DNA of 64,000 nucleotides from Rhodobacteraceae bacterium NBU2976 (GCA_023630215.1 JALPRQ010000001.1:434001-498000), one strand, 5' to 3'; shown: positions 34,572 through 45,206, counted from the first letter of the stretch. A program made the numbers and translations. Notes: generated from the letters alone by a model not told the origin.

Positions 34572-36410
34572 ATGTTCAAATATTTTGAAAACCTAATTGA
34601 TCCCTTTACCGACGTTCCCACCGAGACGCCGCCCGCGACCTATTGGGAATATGTCAAAACACAGCTAAGACCGTTTAAGAAGCTGATCCCGGTTATGTTG
34701 CTGTTGGGGCTGATCGTGGCCCTCATGGAGAGCGGGATCATTTTCTATTCCGGTCGCGTCATTGACCTGATGAATGCGTCAGGTGCCGACAAAATCTGGG
34801 CGGACCATGGGCTAGAACTGGCGATTGCCGCTATCTTCATCCTGTTCCTCCGCCCCGTCATCATCACGCTGAACCATCTGTTTCTGGAACAGACCCTGGC
34901 GGGCAATATGCAAGAACAGGCGCGGTGGCGCAGTCACAAGCATCTGTTGGGGCAGTCTTCGGAATTTTTCCAGAACGATTTCGCCGGGCGTCTGTCGAAC
35001 CGCGTGATGCAGATGGGGCCTGCGGTCGAAGATTCCATTTATATGGCGTTCGAGGGGATATGGTATTCCATCGTCTATGTCGGCGGGGCGCTGTTTGTGC
35101 TGAGCCAGATAGATATCCGGCTGGCGCTGCCGATGGTCATCTGGCTGGGCTTTTACATCTGGTACACGCGTCGCGTCGCGCTGCGGGTGGCGAATGCGTC
35201 CGAACGTATGTCGGAAACGAAATCACTGGTGACGGGTCGCGTGGTTGATAGCTATGCCAACATCGAAAGTGTGAAGCTGTTTGCGCATGGGAAGCGCGAG
35301 GAAGACTACGCACTGTCTGCGATGAAACGTCAACGGCTGCGGTTTCAGCGGTTCCTGCGGCTGATGACGCGATTGACCTTTGGGTTGGTGTCCATCACCG
35401 GCATTCTGATGGTTGGCGTCATTGGCCCCGCGATCTGGCTGTGGACGCAAGGGATCGTGACGGTGGGGGAGGTTGCAGCAACCTCCGCCCTGATTATCCG
35501 TTTGAACGGGATGACCGGCTGGATCATGTGGGTCACGATCCGTCTGTTTGAACATGCCGGGACGATCCGCGAAGGGTTGCAGTCGATCTCGGTCCCGCAT
35601 TCGGTGAAGGATGCCGAAGGGGCGACGCCGCTGGCGCTGAAAAAGGGACGGATCGAGGTCCGCGACCTGTCGCACCATTACGGCAAGGGTGAAGGCGGGC
35701 TGGATCATGTCAACCTCACCATCGAACCCGGAGAGAAAGTCGGGATCGTTGGGCGGTCGGGGTCGGGGAAATCCTCGCTGGTGAATCTGATCTTGCGGTT
35801 CCGCGATGCAGAATCCGGCGATATCCTGATCGACGGTCAATCGGTGAGTGCGGTGACGCAGGACAGTCTACGGCGCCATATTGGGATGGTGACGCAGGAT
35901 AGCAGTTTGATGCATCGCTCGGTCCGCGCGAACATTCTTTATGGTAAGCCCGACGCGAGCGAAGCAGATATGATCGAAGCCGCAAAACGCGCCGAGGCGC
36001 ACGAGTTCATTCTGGCGCTGGAGGACCCGAAAGGGCGACGTGGCTACGACGCCTTTGTCGGCGAGCGGGGCGTAAAACTGTCCGGTGGCCAGCGCCAGCG
36101 GATCGCAATTGCGCGTGTGATCTTGAAGGATGCGTCGATCCTAATTTTGGACGAGGCAACGTCAGCACTGGACAGCGAAGTCGAGGCCGCCATTCAGGAC
36201 ACGCTCTATGGCGTGATGGAAGGCAAAACGGTGATCGCCATCGCCCACCGCCTGTCGACCATCGCCGCGATGGACCGGATCATCGTGCTGGATGGCGGAC
36301 AGGTGGCCGAGCAGGGGACACATCAGGCGCTGTTGCGGAAAAACGGCCTGTATGCCGGGTTCTGGAACCGGCAGTCGGGCGGGTTTATCGGTGTTGAGGC
36401 GGCGGAATGA
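34572..36410 (+). CDS. ABC half-exporter 1 of 3 (ABCB/MsbA type)
   Basis: A 612-residue exporter with an N-terminal cytosolic elbow, six membrane helices (about residues 35-330) and an ATPase domain: GRSGSGKSS (Walker A), LSGGQRQRIA (signature), ILILDEATSALDSE (Walker B) and IAHRLSTI (H-loop). All ATPase residues are intact. The stop overlaps the start of the next gene (ATGA). The trio of linked half-exporters could form homodimers or heterodimers; the substrate is unknown, with lipid or small-molecule export the general expectation. Confidence 0.95.
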   Translation: MFKYFENLIDPFTDVPTETPPATYWEYVKTQLRPFKKLIPVMLLLGLIVALMESGIIFYSGRVIDLMNASGADKIWADHGLELAIAAIFILFLRPVIITLNHLFLEQTLAGNMQEQARWRSHKHLLGQSSEFFQNDFAGRLSNRVMQMGPAVEDSIYMAFEGIWYSIVYVGGALFVLSQIDIRLALPMVIWLGFYIWYTRRVALRVANASERMSETKSLVTGRVVDSYANIESVKLFAHGKREEDYALSAMKRQRLRFQRFLRLMTRLTFGLVSITGILMVGVIGPAIWLWTQGIVTVGEVAATSALIIRLNGMTGWIMWVTIRLFEHAGTIREGLQSISVPHSVKDAEGATPLALKKGRIEVRDLSHHYGKGEGGLDHVNLTIEPGEKVGIVGRSGSGKSSLVNLILRFRDAESGDILIDGQSVSAVTQDSLRRHIGMVTQDSSLMHRSVRANILYGKPDASEADMIEAAKRAEAHEFILALEDPKGRRGYDAFVGERGVKLSGGQRQRIAIARVILKDASILILDEATSALDSEVEAAIQDTLYGVMEGKTVIAIAHRLSTIAAMDRIIVLDGGQVAEQGTHQALLRKNGLYAGFWNRQSGGFIGVEAAE

Positions 36411-38260
36411 GGGCGCTGGGCCGCGCCATCGCGGCGCCGCTGGAACTTTTGGTCGACCCTTACTCTCCTACTGACCTACCGCCGGACCCGAAAGTTGGCC
36501 GCTACCTGTGGAGCAACATTAAACCGCTGCGCAACGTGTTGATCGCCAGCCTGATCTTCACCGTGATTGCCGGGACGATCGAGGTCTGGTTGATCGGCTA
36601 TGCTGGCCGTTTGATTGATACGCTGGCGGGTATTGGCGCGGGTGAACTTTGGGAGGCGGTGGGTTGGGAGCTGGTGTTTGTCGCTTTCCTGATTCTGGTC
36701 CTGCGCCCGATCAGCCATTACCTGCGCGAAGGCACCAACGATTTGGGCCTGCGCCCTAATGCCTCCACCCTGTTCCGCTGGCGCGCCATCACCCATGTCG
36801 GGCGGCAATCGGTGGGCTGGTTTCAGAACGATCTGTCCGGACGGACGGCATCGCGCGTGGTCGAGGTCGGCTCGGACGCGGCTGGCGCGATCTATCACAC
36901 GATGAACGCATTGGCCTATGTCTCGGTTTATCTGATCGGGATCATGATCCTGATGGCCTCGGCCGATCTGCACCTTTTGATCCCTATCGGGGCTTGGCTG
37001 GTGCTGTATGGCGCGACCATGTGGAAACTGATCCCGGCATTTGATCGCGCGAACGAGGCCTTTCATGCCGCGCGGTCGCGATTAAGTGGCGAACTGGTCG
37101 ATGCGTGGACAAATATCGACACGGTCAAGCTGTTCGCCGCGTCGGATATGCAGGACCGCGATGCCCGTGAACGGGTCGAGGCAACGCGACAGGCGTTCTT
37201 TTCGCTTCAGCGGGTCGAGGTGTTGTTGAACATGACCATCACCCTGTTGGACGGTGTGATCATGGTGGGGCTCGTCGGCTATGCGATTGTGTTATGGCGA
37301 CAAGGTGCGGCCACTGTCGGGCTGGTCGCGGCGGCGCTGGCCCTGTCACTGCGTATCACCGGCATGATCGAATGGATGATGGACGCGATTTCCAGCGTCT
37401 TCGGCCATGTCGGCGCGTTGCGCGAAGAGCTGAAGTCGGTTGCCGCCCCCCTGACCATTGTCGATGCGCCCGACGCCCCGGCGTTACACGTGACGGATGG
37501 GGCGATCCGCATTGATGAGGTCTGTCACCATTACGGCAAAGGGGCTGGCGGGCTGGATCATGTCTCGCTGGACATTCCGGCGGGGCAGAAGGTGGGGCTG
37601 GTGGGCCGCTCGGGCGCGGGCAAATCGACCCTCGTCAATCTGCTGCTACGGTTTCACGAGGCGGAGACCGGACGGATCGAACTGGACGGACAAGACATCA
37701 AAGCCGTGACGCAAGACAGCCTGCGGGCGCAGATCGGAATGGTGGCGCAGGAGGCGGCGCTGCTGCATCGTTCGGTTCGCGACAATATCGCCTATGGTCG
37801 CCTGTCTGTGACCGATGATCAGATCGTGGAAGCGGCAAAACGCGCCGAGGCCGACGCGTTTATTCGCGACCTTCAGGACAGCCACGGGCGCACAGGCTAT
37901 GATGCCCATGTCGGGGAACGCGGCGTGCGGCTGTCCGGCGGGCAACGCCAAAGGATTGCGATTGCGCGGGTTGTGCTGAAGGATGCCCCGATCCTGATTT
38001 TGGACGAGGCCACGTCGGCGCTGGATAGCGAGGTTGAGGCCACCATTCAGGAAACGCTTTACGGCGTGATGGAGGGGAAAACCGTGATCGCAATTGCGCA
38101 CCGGCTGTCCACCATCGAGCATATGGACCGGATCATTGTGCTGGACGAGGGTCGTATTGCCGAGGAAGGCACACATGACGAATTATTGAGCCAGAACGGC
38201 CTTTACGCCGCCTTCTGGAACCGTCAGTCTGGAGGCTTCATCGGGACTGATACTATATGA
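36407..38260 (+). CDS. ABC half-exporter 2 of 3 (ABCB/MsbA type)
   Basis: A 617-residue paralogue of the previous gene, with [35 protein letters not shown] and IAHRLSTIEHMD. The membrane part is diverged from gene 1 but the ATPase halves are very similar. ATGA overlaps at both ends link it to genes 1 and 3. No catalytic residue is missing, so it need not be the degenerate half of a heterodimer. Confidence 0.95.
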   Translation: MRALGRAIAAPLELLVDPYSPTDLPPDPKVGRYLWSNIKPLRNVLIASLIFTVIAGTIEVWLIGYAGRLIDTLAGIGAGELWEAVGWELVFVAFLILVLRPISHYLREGTNDLGLRPNASTLFRWRAITHVGRQSVGWFQNDLSGRTASRVVEVGSDAAGAIYHTMNALAYVSVYLIGIMILMASADLHLLIPIGAWLVLYGATMWKLIPAFDRANEAFHAARSRLSGELVDAWTNIDTVKLFAASDMQDRDARERVEATRQAFFSLQRVEVLLNMTITLLDGVIMVGLVGYAIVLWRQGAATVGLVAAALALSLRITGMIEWMMDAISSVFGHVGALREELKSVAAPLTIVDAPDAPALHVTDGAIRIDEVCHHYGKGAGGLDHVSLDIPAGQKVGLVGRSGAGKSTLVNLLLRFHEAETGRIELDGQDIKAVTQDSLRAQIGMVAQEAALLHRSVRDNIAYGRLSVTDDQIVEAAKRAEADAFIRDLQDSHGRTGYDAHVGERGVRLSGGQRQRIAIARVVLKDAPILILDEATSALDSEVEATIQETLYGVMEGKTVIAIAHRLSTIEHMDRIIVLDEGRIAEEGTHDELLSQNGLYAAFWNRQSGGFIGTDTI

Positions 38261-40077
38261 ACCTCGCAGATATTCTGAAACCATACGCACCTGCTGACGG
38301 GCCGCCGCCCCGCACGCTGGGACGGTTTCTTGCATGGGCACTAAAGGGCACTTTTCCAATTATGGTCTTGGCCGCCATCCTCTCCGGCGCGGTGGGCACG
38401 TTGGAGGCATTCACGGCGATTATCCTCGGCATGGTGATTGATGCCGTGGTTGCGTCGGGTCCGGCGGATTTTGTGGGCAACAATATCTGGCTGTTGGTTG
38501 GTCTGATCGGGTTTTTTGTTGTGCTCCGCCCGCTGATGATCGCGCTGGGCGCGCTGTTCAATCAGTATGTACTAGGGCCGAACGTGTGGGCGCAAACGCT
38601 GTCACGCATCTCGCGCTATACGTTGGGCCATGCGGTGCAGTTTTTCGACAATGATTTCGCCGGACGGATTGCGCAAAAGGAAATGCAGGTCGCGAATTCC
38701 ACGACCGAGGTGGTTGTCGAAACGATCAACACGATTGCCTTCGGCTTGGTGTCTGCAGCAGCGTCGGTGGTTCTGGCGTTGTCGATACATCCGCTAATGG
38801 GACTCGTGGTCGTGCTGTGGGTGGTCAGCTATTATTTCATTGTCCGCTGGTTTCTGCCGCGGGCGCGTGTGCGCGCGCGCAACCGGGCCAATGCAAGGGC
38901 CAATGTGACGGGACAGATCGTTGATACGATCACCAATATCAAAACCGTCAAACTGTTTGCTCGCGACGGGATGGAGGATCAAGCGACCCACAAAGTGGTT
39001 GCCAATTTTCGACAGGCGTCTTTGGCATGGGCGTCTCTGACCGTTTGGTTCCGTATGTTGCTGATGACATTTGCCGGTGTTCTGCCCGCGGTGATGATTG
39101 GCGGCACCGCGATATTGTGGAGCCAAGGGTCGGCGAGCGAAGGGCAGATTGCCGCGGCTGGGGCGATTTCGATCCGGCTGGGGCAGATGGTCGGCTGGAT
39201 CAGTTTTTCCCTGATGCAAATCTATAGTCATATCGGCGAGATCGAGGATGGAGTTGCCACGCTGACCCCACCCCATACACTTGTTGATGCTGATGGAGCG
39301 AAACCATTGGTGGTTGAAGCGGCAAAAGTGGAATTCGATAATGTCAGCTTCGCCTATGGTCGCCAAACTGGCGGCGTAGAGGGGATCAATCTTTCCATCA
39401 AACCCGGGGAAAAGCTGGGAATTGTCGGGGCCTCGGGTGCGGGGAAATCGACGCTCGTTTCGCTTTTGCTGCGCATATATGATGCCGAAAGCGGAGAGAT
39501 CCGGATTGATGGGCAGAATATCAGCAAAGTGACACAGGCCAGCCTGCGCTCCGCCATCGGGATGGTCACACAAGAAACGGCGATGTTTAACCGCTCGGCC
39601 CGCGATAACATCCTTTATGGTCGCACCGACGCGAGCGAGGAAGACGTGCTGGAAGCCACCCGCCGAGCCGAGGCCATGTCCTTTATCGGTGACTTGCGCG
39701 ACCATAAAGGGCGCGAAGGGTTCGACGCATTCTTGGGAGAGCGCGGGGTGAAACTGTCCGGCGGTCAGCGCCAGCGGATCGCATTGGCCCGTGCGATTTT
39801 GAAAGACGCGCCAATATTGGTGCTGGACGAAGCGACGAGCGCGCTCGATAGCGAAGTCGAGGCGGAAATTCAAACCGCACTGGAAACGGTGATGGAGGGG
39901 AAAACGGTTCTTGCGATCGCACACAGGCTGTCAACAATTGCGCATATGGACCGGATCGTGGTGCTGGACCAGGGGCGGATTGCCGAACAAGGGACGCATG
40001 AACAGCTTCTGTCAAAGGGTGGTCTGTATGCCAATTTCTGGAATCACCAGTCAGGTGGTTTTATCGGCGCAGATTAG
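38257..40077 (+). CDS. ABC half-exporter 3 of 3 (ABCB/MsbA type)
   Basis: A 606-residue paralogue with [32 protein letters not shown] and IAHRLSTIAHMD. The start overlaps the stop of gene 2 (ATGA). Its N-terminus (MNLADILKPYAPADGPPPRT) differs from those of genes 1 and 2, and it is the most divergent of the three in the membrane domain. A weak stem-loop follows its stop. Confidence 0.95.
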   Translation: MNLADILKPYAPADGPPPRTLGRFLAWALKGTFPIMVLAAILSGAVGTLEAFTAIILGMVIDAVVASGPADFVGNNIWLLVGLIGFFVVLRPLMIALGALFNQYVLGPNVWAQTLSRISRYTLGHAVQFFDNDFAGRIAQKEMQVANSTTEVVVETINTIAFGLVSAAASVVLALSIHPLMGLVVVLWVVSYYFIVRWFLPRARVRARNRANARANVTGQIVDTITNIKTVKLFARDGMEDQATHKVVANFRQASLAWASLTVWFRMLLMTFAGVLPAVMIGGTAILWSQGSASEGQIAAAGAISIRLGQMVGWISFSLMQIYSHIGEIEDGVATLTPPHTLVDADGAKPLVVEAAKVEFDNVSFAYGRQTGGVEGINLSIKPGEKLGIVGASGAGKSTLVSLLLRIYDAESGEIRIDGQNISKVTQASLRSAIGMVTQETAMFNRSARDNILYGRTDASEEDVLEATRRAEAMSFIGDLRDHKGREGFDAFLGERGVKLSGGQRQRIALARAILKDAPILVLDEATSALDSEVEAEIQTALETVMEGKTVLAIAHRLSTIAHMDRIVVLDQGRIAEQGTHEQLLSKGGLYANFWNHQSGGFIGAD

Positions 40078-40094
40078 GGAAAAGGCCCTATTTT
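40075..40094 (+). terminator. possible weak terminator after the ABC trio
   Basis: TAGGG and CCCTA pair across a 6-base loop, followed by TTTT. The stem is only 5 bp and includes the stop codon of the last ABC gene. Short but correctly placed. Confidence 0.4.
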
Positions 40095-40151
40095 ATTGGC
40101 CAGATGGTCAAATAAAAATGTGCTGATTTTATCCAAAAACACACGTTTAGG

Positions 40152-40181
40152 TTGACAGAGCCTTTGGAAAACAAATATTTC
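40152..40181 (+). promoter_or_regulatory. sigma-70-like promoter upstream of the 136-residue gene
   Basis: TTGACA at 40152-40157 and TATTTC at 40176-40181 (18-bp spacing; ATATTT at 17) lie 40 bp before the start codon. The perfect -35 box supports transcription of the small gene. Confidence 0.55.
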
Positions 40182-40220
40182 ACGAGCTGAAAAATTTGCC
40201 GAAGTTCTGGGGGGAACGTC

Positions 40221-40631
40221 ATGCAACCCTATCGGCCCATCGCATCGACATTGAACGTCGATGCAGGTCTGACAACACGTGTAGGCGCGCAGCAAGGCGC
40301 GATCCTTGCGACGGATCTTGATCCGTTCCTCGCGAGATTGTCGGGCAGGGTGCTGGCACGGGACGATTATCGTTTTACGAAAACCAGATCCGCGGAGTTA
40401 CCGCTTTGTCTGGAATGCCCCGATCCCGCGGCCAAGTTTTGCAAGATAGATATTAATGCCGGGAAGACGGCTGCGCCGACAGGGGGACTGGCGGAGACCG
40501 TGGTGACGGCGGATTCCGAAAGCAACGACATATCCGGGTGGGGGCCCAGTGGAAATGTCAATCTGATGCTTTTGGAATCCGCCGCCTTTTCAGAGGTTGT
40601 GCAGGCAGGTGCTGGAAGGGTGCTAGGCTGA
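40221..40631 (+). CDS. hypothetical small protein with three cysteines
   Basis: A 136-residue frame preceded by GGGGGG at the right distance and a good promoter. It contains LPLCLECPDPAAKFCKIDI, a C-x-x-C with a third Cys that could be a metal site, and is otherwise low in known motifs. The C-terminal half is rich in Gly, Ser and Val. I do not recognise it, and codon choice is only fair. The gene lies alone between the ABC trio and glpK. Confidence 0.5.
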   Translation: MQPYRPIASTLNVDAGLTTRVGAQQGAILATDLDPFLARLSGRVLARDDYRFTKTRSAELPLCLECPDPAAKFCKIDINAGKTAAPTGGLAETVVTADSESNDISGWGPSGNVNLMLLESAAFSEVVQAGAGRVLG

Positions 40632-40872
40632 TCCCCTTGCGGGGTAGGTGGTGTTGTCGGCTCGGGGTTGGGTCGACGACACCATCGTTTAAACAGCAAT
40701 TGACGAATTTGTACACGAATACGCAAAGCAGACTTCTTATGTTTTTGTGGTCCCCGCACTGTTACCGGGATCGGGGAAGTCCTTCGCGCGGGATTGGTGC
40801 CGTTTGATTACACAGTGTCGTCACGCACGGCGGCTATCATTCCGAGGTGAATATATATCCCCTTCACTTGCG

Positions 40873-40893
40873 ACAAAGCTGTGCTAGCTTTGT
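40873..40893 (+). promoter_or_regulatory. 8-bp hairpin or operator before glpK
   Basis: ACAAAGCT and AGCTTTGT are perfectly complementary with a 5-base spacer and lie just upstream of the GGGGGG ribosome site of glpK. It could sequester the site in mRNA or be a repressor site. The 278-bp gap before glpK (40632-40909) holds nothing else I can support. Confidence 0.4.
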
Positions 40894-40909
40894 GAAAAAT
40901 GGGGGGAAT

Positions 40910-42385
40910 ATGCAGACACTTCTGGCGTTGGATCAGGGAACGACTTCTAGCCGAACGTTGGTTTTTGATGAAAACCTTGATTTGCGCGCTACGTTTCAGC
41001 AGGAGTTCGCGCAACATTACCCCCAATCGGGCTGGGTCGAACATGATCCCGAAGATATCTGGCAAACCTGCCTGTCCACCCTACGCGACGCCATTGCCTC
41101 GTGTGACGTGCCCCCAATTGCGATGGGGATAACCAATCAGCGCGAGACGCTTGTCGCTTGGGATCGTGAAACCGGCGAGAGCCTGACCCGCGCGATTGTC
41201 TGGCAGGACCGACGAACCGCAGCAATCTGTCGTGAATTGAAATCTCTGGGCCATGAGGCGGAAATAGCAGAAAAAACGGGTTTGCTGTTGGATCCCTATT
41301 TTACGGCCACGAAAATGCGCTGGATGCTGGACCACGTGCCCCGTGTCGCGGAGGCGGCAAAGCACAACAGATTATGTCTGGGAACAGTCGACAGTTTTCT
41401 GATCTGGAGACTGACGGGTGGCCAGAAATTCGTGACTGACGCGACCAATGCCTCGCGCACGTTATTGTGCAACATTTCCACTGGTGCGTGGGACGAGGAT
41501 TTGTGTCGGCTATTCGGGATTTCGCAAAACTGGCTGCCCGAAATTCGCGATTGTGCCGATGATTTCGGCACAACTGACCCGTCCTTGTTCGGCGTGACCT
41601 TTCCCATCTTGGGGGTGGCCGGAGATCAGCAGGCGGCCGCAATCGGGCAGGCCTGTTTCTCGGCCGGGATGCTGAAATCTACCTATGGGACGGGATGTTT
41701 CGCCCTGCTGAATACGGGAGAAACCCTTGTTACATCGCGAAATCGACTGCTGGGCACGATTGCCTATCGTCTGAATGGCAAGATCACTTATGCGCTGGAA
41801 GGATCAATCTTCGTTGCTGGCGCATCGGTTCAGTGGCTGCGCGACGGGCTGGGAACACTGAACCATGCCAATGATTCCGAGCGGTTGGCACAGGCGGCTG
41901 ACCCCGAACAAGATGTCATTCTGGTCCCAGCTTTCACAGGATTGGGCGCGCCGTATTGGGATGCCGACTGCCGCGGGGCGCTGTTCGGTCTGACCCGGAA
42001 TACCGGACCGAATGAACTGGCACGCGCGGCATTGCAGGCGGTAGGGTATCAGACGCGCGACCTGCTGGATGCGATGCGCAGTGATATGAAGATGTCAGAG
42101 GCTTTGACGATCCGTGTCGATGGAGGCATGAGCGCAAATCAGTATGCCATGCAATTTCTGGCAGATATTACGGGCTGTCGGGTTGAAAGACCCGAAATGC
42201 TGGAAACGACGGCGCAAGGTGCGGCATGGTTAGCGGGATATCAGGCTGGGATATTTACAAACCCACAGGCAAGGCAATCGACCTGGGAAGCAAATGCGTG
42301 TTTTACCCCATCGATGACCACAGCAGACGCCGAGCGCAAATACCTGCGCTGGAAAGATTGTGTGCGACGAACGCTGGTCAATTGA
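40910..42385 (+). CDS. glpK: glycerol kinase GlpK
   Basis: ATP-dependent phosphorylation of glycerol to glycerol-3-phosphate in the cytosol. The 491-residue FGGY kinase has the phosphate loop [10 protein letters not shown], the substrate residues in [13 protein letters not shown] and VIWQDRRT, the ATP site STYGTGCF, and [16 protein letters not shown]. The start [11 protein letters not shown] at 40910 follows GGGGGG. It has no glpF, glpD or glpR neighbour. Its 3' end overlaps the convergent PAS gene by 8 bp. Confidence 0.96.
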   Translation: MQTLLALDQGTTSSRTLVFDENLDLRATFQQEFAQHYPQSGWVEHDPEDIWQTCLSTLRDAIASCDVPPIAMGITNQRETLVAWDRETGESLTRAIVWQDRRTAAICRELKSLGHEAEIAEKTGLLLDPYFTATKMRWMLDHVPRVAEAAKHNRLCLGTVDSFLIWRLTGGQKFVTDATNASRTLLCNISTGAWDEDLCRLFGISQNWLPEIRDCADDFGTTDPSLFGVTFPILGVAGDQQAAAIGQACFSAGMLKSTYGTGCFALLNTGETLVTSRNRLLGTIAYRLNGKITYALEGSIFVAGASVQWLRDGLGTLNHANDSERLAQAADPEQDVILVPAFTGLGAPYWDADCRGALFGLTRNTGPNELARAALQAVGYQTRDLLDAMRSDMKMSEALTIRVDGGMSANQYAMQFLADITGCRVERPEMLETTAQGAAWLAGYQAGIFTNPQARQSTWEANACFTPSMTTADAERKYLRWKDCVRRTLVN

Positions 42386-43550
42386 CCGCCGAAAGTGTGG
42401 CGAGCTGATCAGATGATGTCGCAGCAGTCCCCGTGGGATCGGCCACCTTTAGACAAATCATCGTCGATCCGTCGGGCATGGGATGGGCAGTAAAACACTT
42501 CCATTTTCCCAAATGGACATCCATTGTCCAACTTTCGCGACGATCATGATAGGAAATCGCACGGCGCAGCTTTTGCAAGGCGTCAAGCGCTCCTGGAAGC
42601 AATTCAACAAGATCGGACACCATCAATGTTTGGGTCGTGCCGGATGCATTGACCTGCACCAAACTGTCAAATGCCGAATTGCGAATTGTCACCCGCCCCG
42701 ATGTATCGATGACGCATACCGGCATGTCGAGGCGATCAATAATAGCCTGATTTAACGCCATCTCCTGTAGCTTCTGACGTTCGGCGGTCATCTGAACGGT
42801 AACGTCTTCAAACAGGAAACTGACCGCACCACCGGGATGCACCTCGCCCGTGACTTTCAGCTTTCGACCATCAGCTAGCGCCCAGAGTTCCGAATAATGC
42901 GCATTGTTACTTGTCAGCCGCATTTCGGTCAGCAAACGGCGCCATTCCAGAAAATCCTTATGTTCCGGCAAATTGCGCGTCTCGCGGAGTTTTTCCAGTA
43001 GTGCAAGTAAATTGGGACGGCGCGCCATCCACACCGGATTAAGCGCGAGGATTTCGGACATCGCTGGATTGAAATGCGTAAGCGTCATATCCGCATCAAA
43101 AATCGCAAGACCCATTGGCAGTTTGCTGAATGTGACTGTCATGGAGTCCATCAGACGTTTGTGACTGTGCTCCAGATGCACCAGAGTGTCGATGGGGATC
43201 GCGTATTTATAGCTGACTTCCCCAAATGTGTGCGAGAAAATATCAAACCATTTTGTTTCGCCATTCACATTGACGGAGATACGGTTTTCGGACAACGCCT
43301 TCAGGCCAAGTTCGTCAAACAAGGCATTCTTGTCTATGACCGTATCATCAGTCAGGACCCAGGCGGCGAATGGCAACCGTTCCAGATCTGAACTGGCTTT
43401 GATCGGGCCTTTCAGCAAGGCATTGAAATGCCTGGCCAACAGAAGTGCGGCACAAAATCCCGCAACTGCTAGACCGGCCGCGGTAATATAGGGATTGGGA
43501 GCGATTACCTCAGCCGAGGCAATCTGAAGCGGAAGATTAAGTAAAGCCAT
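42378..43550 (-). CDS. membrane-anchored PAS-domain protein downstream of regB
   Basis: A 390-residue protein with one N-terminal membrane helix (about 20-42), two or three PAS-like segments ([24 protein letters not shown] and [25 protein letters not shown]) and no kinase, HTH or GGDEF domain. It follows regB by 58 bp in the same direction and may be co-transcribed. It may serve as a sensory partner, but nothing in the sequence proves a link to RegB. Convergent with glpK, overlapping it by 8 bp. Confidence 0.85.
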   Translation of the reverse strand: MALLNLPLQIASAEVIAPNPYITAAGLAVAGFCAALLLARHFNALLKGPIKASSDLERLPFAAWVLTDDTVIDKNALFDELGLKALSENRISVNVNGETKWFDIFSHTFGEVSYKYAIPIDTLVHLEHSHKRLMDSMTVTFSKLPMGLAIFDADMTLTHFNPAMSEILALNPVWMARRPNLLALLEKLRETRNLPEHKDFLEWRRLLTEMRLTSNNAHYSELWALADGRKLKVTGEVHPGGAVSFLFEDVTVQMTAERQKLQEMALNQAIIDRLDMPVCVIDTSGRVTIRNSAFDSLVQVNASGTTQTLMVSDLVELLPGALDALQKLRRAISYHDRRESWTMDVHLGKWKCFTAHPMPDGSTMICLKVADPTGTAATSSDQLATLSAVN

Positions 43551-43608
43551 CGCGACGAAACTCTCCGGATTTTGGAGGGATTCGTAATCTCTTAACCTTA
43601 ATATCCAA

Positions 43609-45003
43609 TTAACTTTCTATCCGGGTATTGGCACCTAGCGCAGGTCTTGCCTTGCTGTCAGGTGTTTGCAAGGTCTTGCGGTCCCAGATGACCGTAACGA
43701 TTGCCCCGGTCGGACTGGACAGTTCGATCGGAAGGTCATGCTCACCGGTTTGCCCGTTCGAAAATGTCAGCTCGGCCCCTGTGCGTTCCAGCAAGGTTTT
43801 GGCGATGAACAGACCAAGTCCCATTCCTTCGTAACCGGCGCGCTTGCGGCGATGTCGGCGCCCCACGAACGGATCACCGATCTTGCCCATCACCTCGGCC
43901 GGAAACCCGGTGCCATCATCACCGATACGGACACTGATTTTTGCATCATTCCAATCCACATCAACCCAGACCGCATCCACAGCAAAATCAACGGCGTTCT
44001 GTATAAGGTTTCGCAAACCGTGAATCGTTTCCGAGCGCCGCCAAACAAGTGGTTGATCAGGGGAATTTTGACTGAGAGGGTCGCCATCAATACGAATGAT
44101 CACCCGCTTTCCCCTGTCGAGATGTGGCATTGCCGCCTCTTCAATCAGGGAAGAAATCGGGGCGGTTTTGACATGCATGTCTTCTTTGCCACTGCGTCCC
44201 ATGTCACGCAGGATATCGCGGCATCTGTCCGCCTGAGACCGGATCAACTGTGCGTCTTTTGCCAGTTCAGGCTGATCGATCAGTTCATCAGCCAATTCCG
44301 ATGCGGTCAGCTTGATCGTCGCTAATGGAGTGCCCAATTCATGCGCGGCGGCGGCGATCACCCCTCCTAATGAGGTCAGCCGCTGTTCCCGGCCTAACGC
44401 CAGTTGAGTTGCCGCCAAGGCTTCGGACATGGAGAAATTCTCTACGGTGACACGTCGCGCATAAAGCGCAAGGAACGAGAAACCGGTCACAAGTGCGGTC
44501 CAGTTGCCGAATATCAACAGACTGGGCTGTTGGATTATGTTCCCGTTCAAAGTGCGAAGTGGCAGATAAAACCAAATCAGCGTGGTGATCATCATGATGA
44601 AAATTACGCCCAGAACCGCCGTTGCACGCAGCGAAAGGGCTGTAGCGGAAATGGTCACGGGCACAAGCATCAGGATAGAAAACGGGTTAGAGAGACCACC
44701 AGACAGATAAAGCAATACGGACAATTGAAACAGGTCGAACAACAGCATCGTCCCGGCAAGCGGGTCACTTAGTCGTTTGCCGCGGGGCCAGATTGCCATG
44801 GCAACAAGATTAAAAGCGACCGAAGCGCCGATTGCGGTGAAGCACAGGTCAATTGGAAGGTCCAGGGAAAGCCATTTGCTGGCAATCAGGATCGCAACTG
44901 TCTGGCCAAGAACCGCAATCCAGCGCAGCGCAACAAGAGTCTGGAGTCGCATCCAGTTGTTGCGGGTTTCCGTTATCAATGCCGAATTGTCGATAATGGT
45001 CAT
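43609..45003 (-). CDS. regB: redox sensor histidine kinase RegB/PrrB/ActS
   Basis: Membrane kinase of the global redox control system in photosynthetic and related alphaproteobacteria. The 464-residue protein has six membrane helices, the quinone-site heptapeptide GGLSNPF (102-108), the H-box with H221 (AAAAHELGTPLA) and the redox cysteine C261 in QADRCRDIL; in Rhodobacter capsulatus the equivalents are H225 and C265. The C-terminal ATPase has GDDGTGFP and GLGLFIAKTLLERTGA. It is divergent from regA with 203 bp between starts. The senC/prrC gene, usually nearby, is not present in this window. Confidence 0.96.
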   Translation of the reverse strand: MTIIDNSALITETRNNWMRLQTLVALRWIAVLGQTVAILIASKWLSLDLPIDLCFTAIGASVAFNLVAMAIWPRGKRLSDPLAGTMLLFDLFQLSVLLYLSGGLSNPFSILMLVPVTISATALSLRATAVLGVIFIMMITTLIWFYLPLRTLNGNIIQQPSLLIFGNWTALVTGFSFLALYARRVTVENFSMSEALAATQLALGREQRLTSLGGVIAAAAHELGTPLATIKLTASELADELIDQPELAKDAQLIRSQADRCRDILRDMGRSGKEDMHVKTAPISSLIEEAAMPHLDRGKRVIIRIDGDPLSQNSPDQPLVWRRSETIHGLRNLIQNAVDFAVDAVWVDVDWNDAKISVRIGDDGTGFPAEVMGKIGDPFVGRRHRRKRAGYEGMGLGLFIAKTLLERTGAELTFSNGQTGEHDLPIELSSPTGAIVTVIWDRKTLQTPDSKARPALGANTRIES

Positions 45004-45206
45004 GGCGACGTGCTCCTGTCACGGATCGGCCTCCAGCGGGACGACCGATGAAAGTGTCTTGGCACAAATGTAGAACCATTTCCACTGTTGCACCGTATCA
45101 AAAGGGCAATTGAGAAGCTGGAAAAATCAACGTCGCGTTTGCGTAAAATACTGGTATGGACAATCAGAGGTATCCATTTAGAATATTTCCAAAACGGGAG
45201 CTAAAT

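Noticed and set aside
34572-38260. Degenerate half in the ABC trio (asymmetric heterodimer)
   Set aside because: All three ATPase domains keep Walker A, signature, Walker B glutamate and H-loop histidine.
38794-39924. 376-codon minus-strand frame opposite the third ABC exporter
   Set aside because: Covers the ATPase domain of a clear exporter and has no family pattern.
40630-40660. CCCC/GGGG mini-hairpin after the 136-residue gene as a terminator
   Set aside because: Only 4 bp of stem and no T-run.
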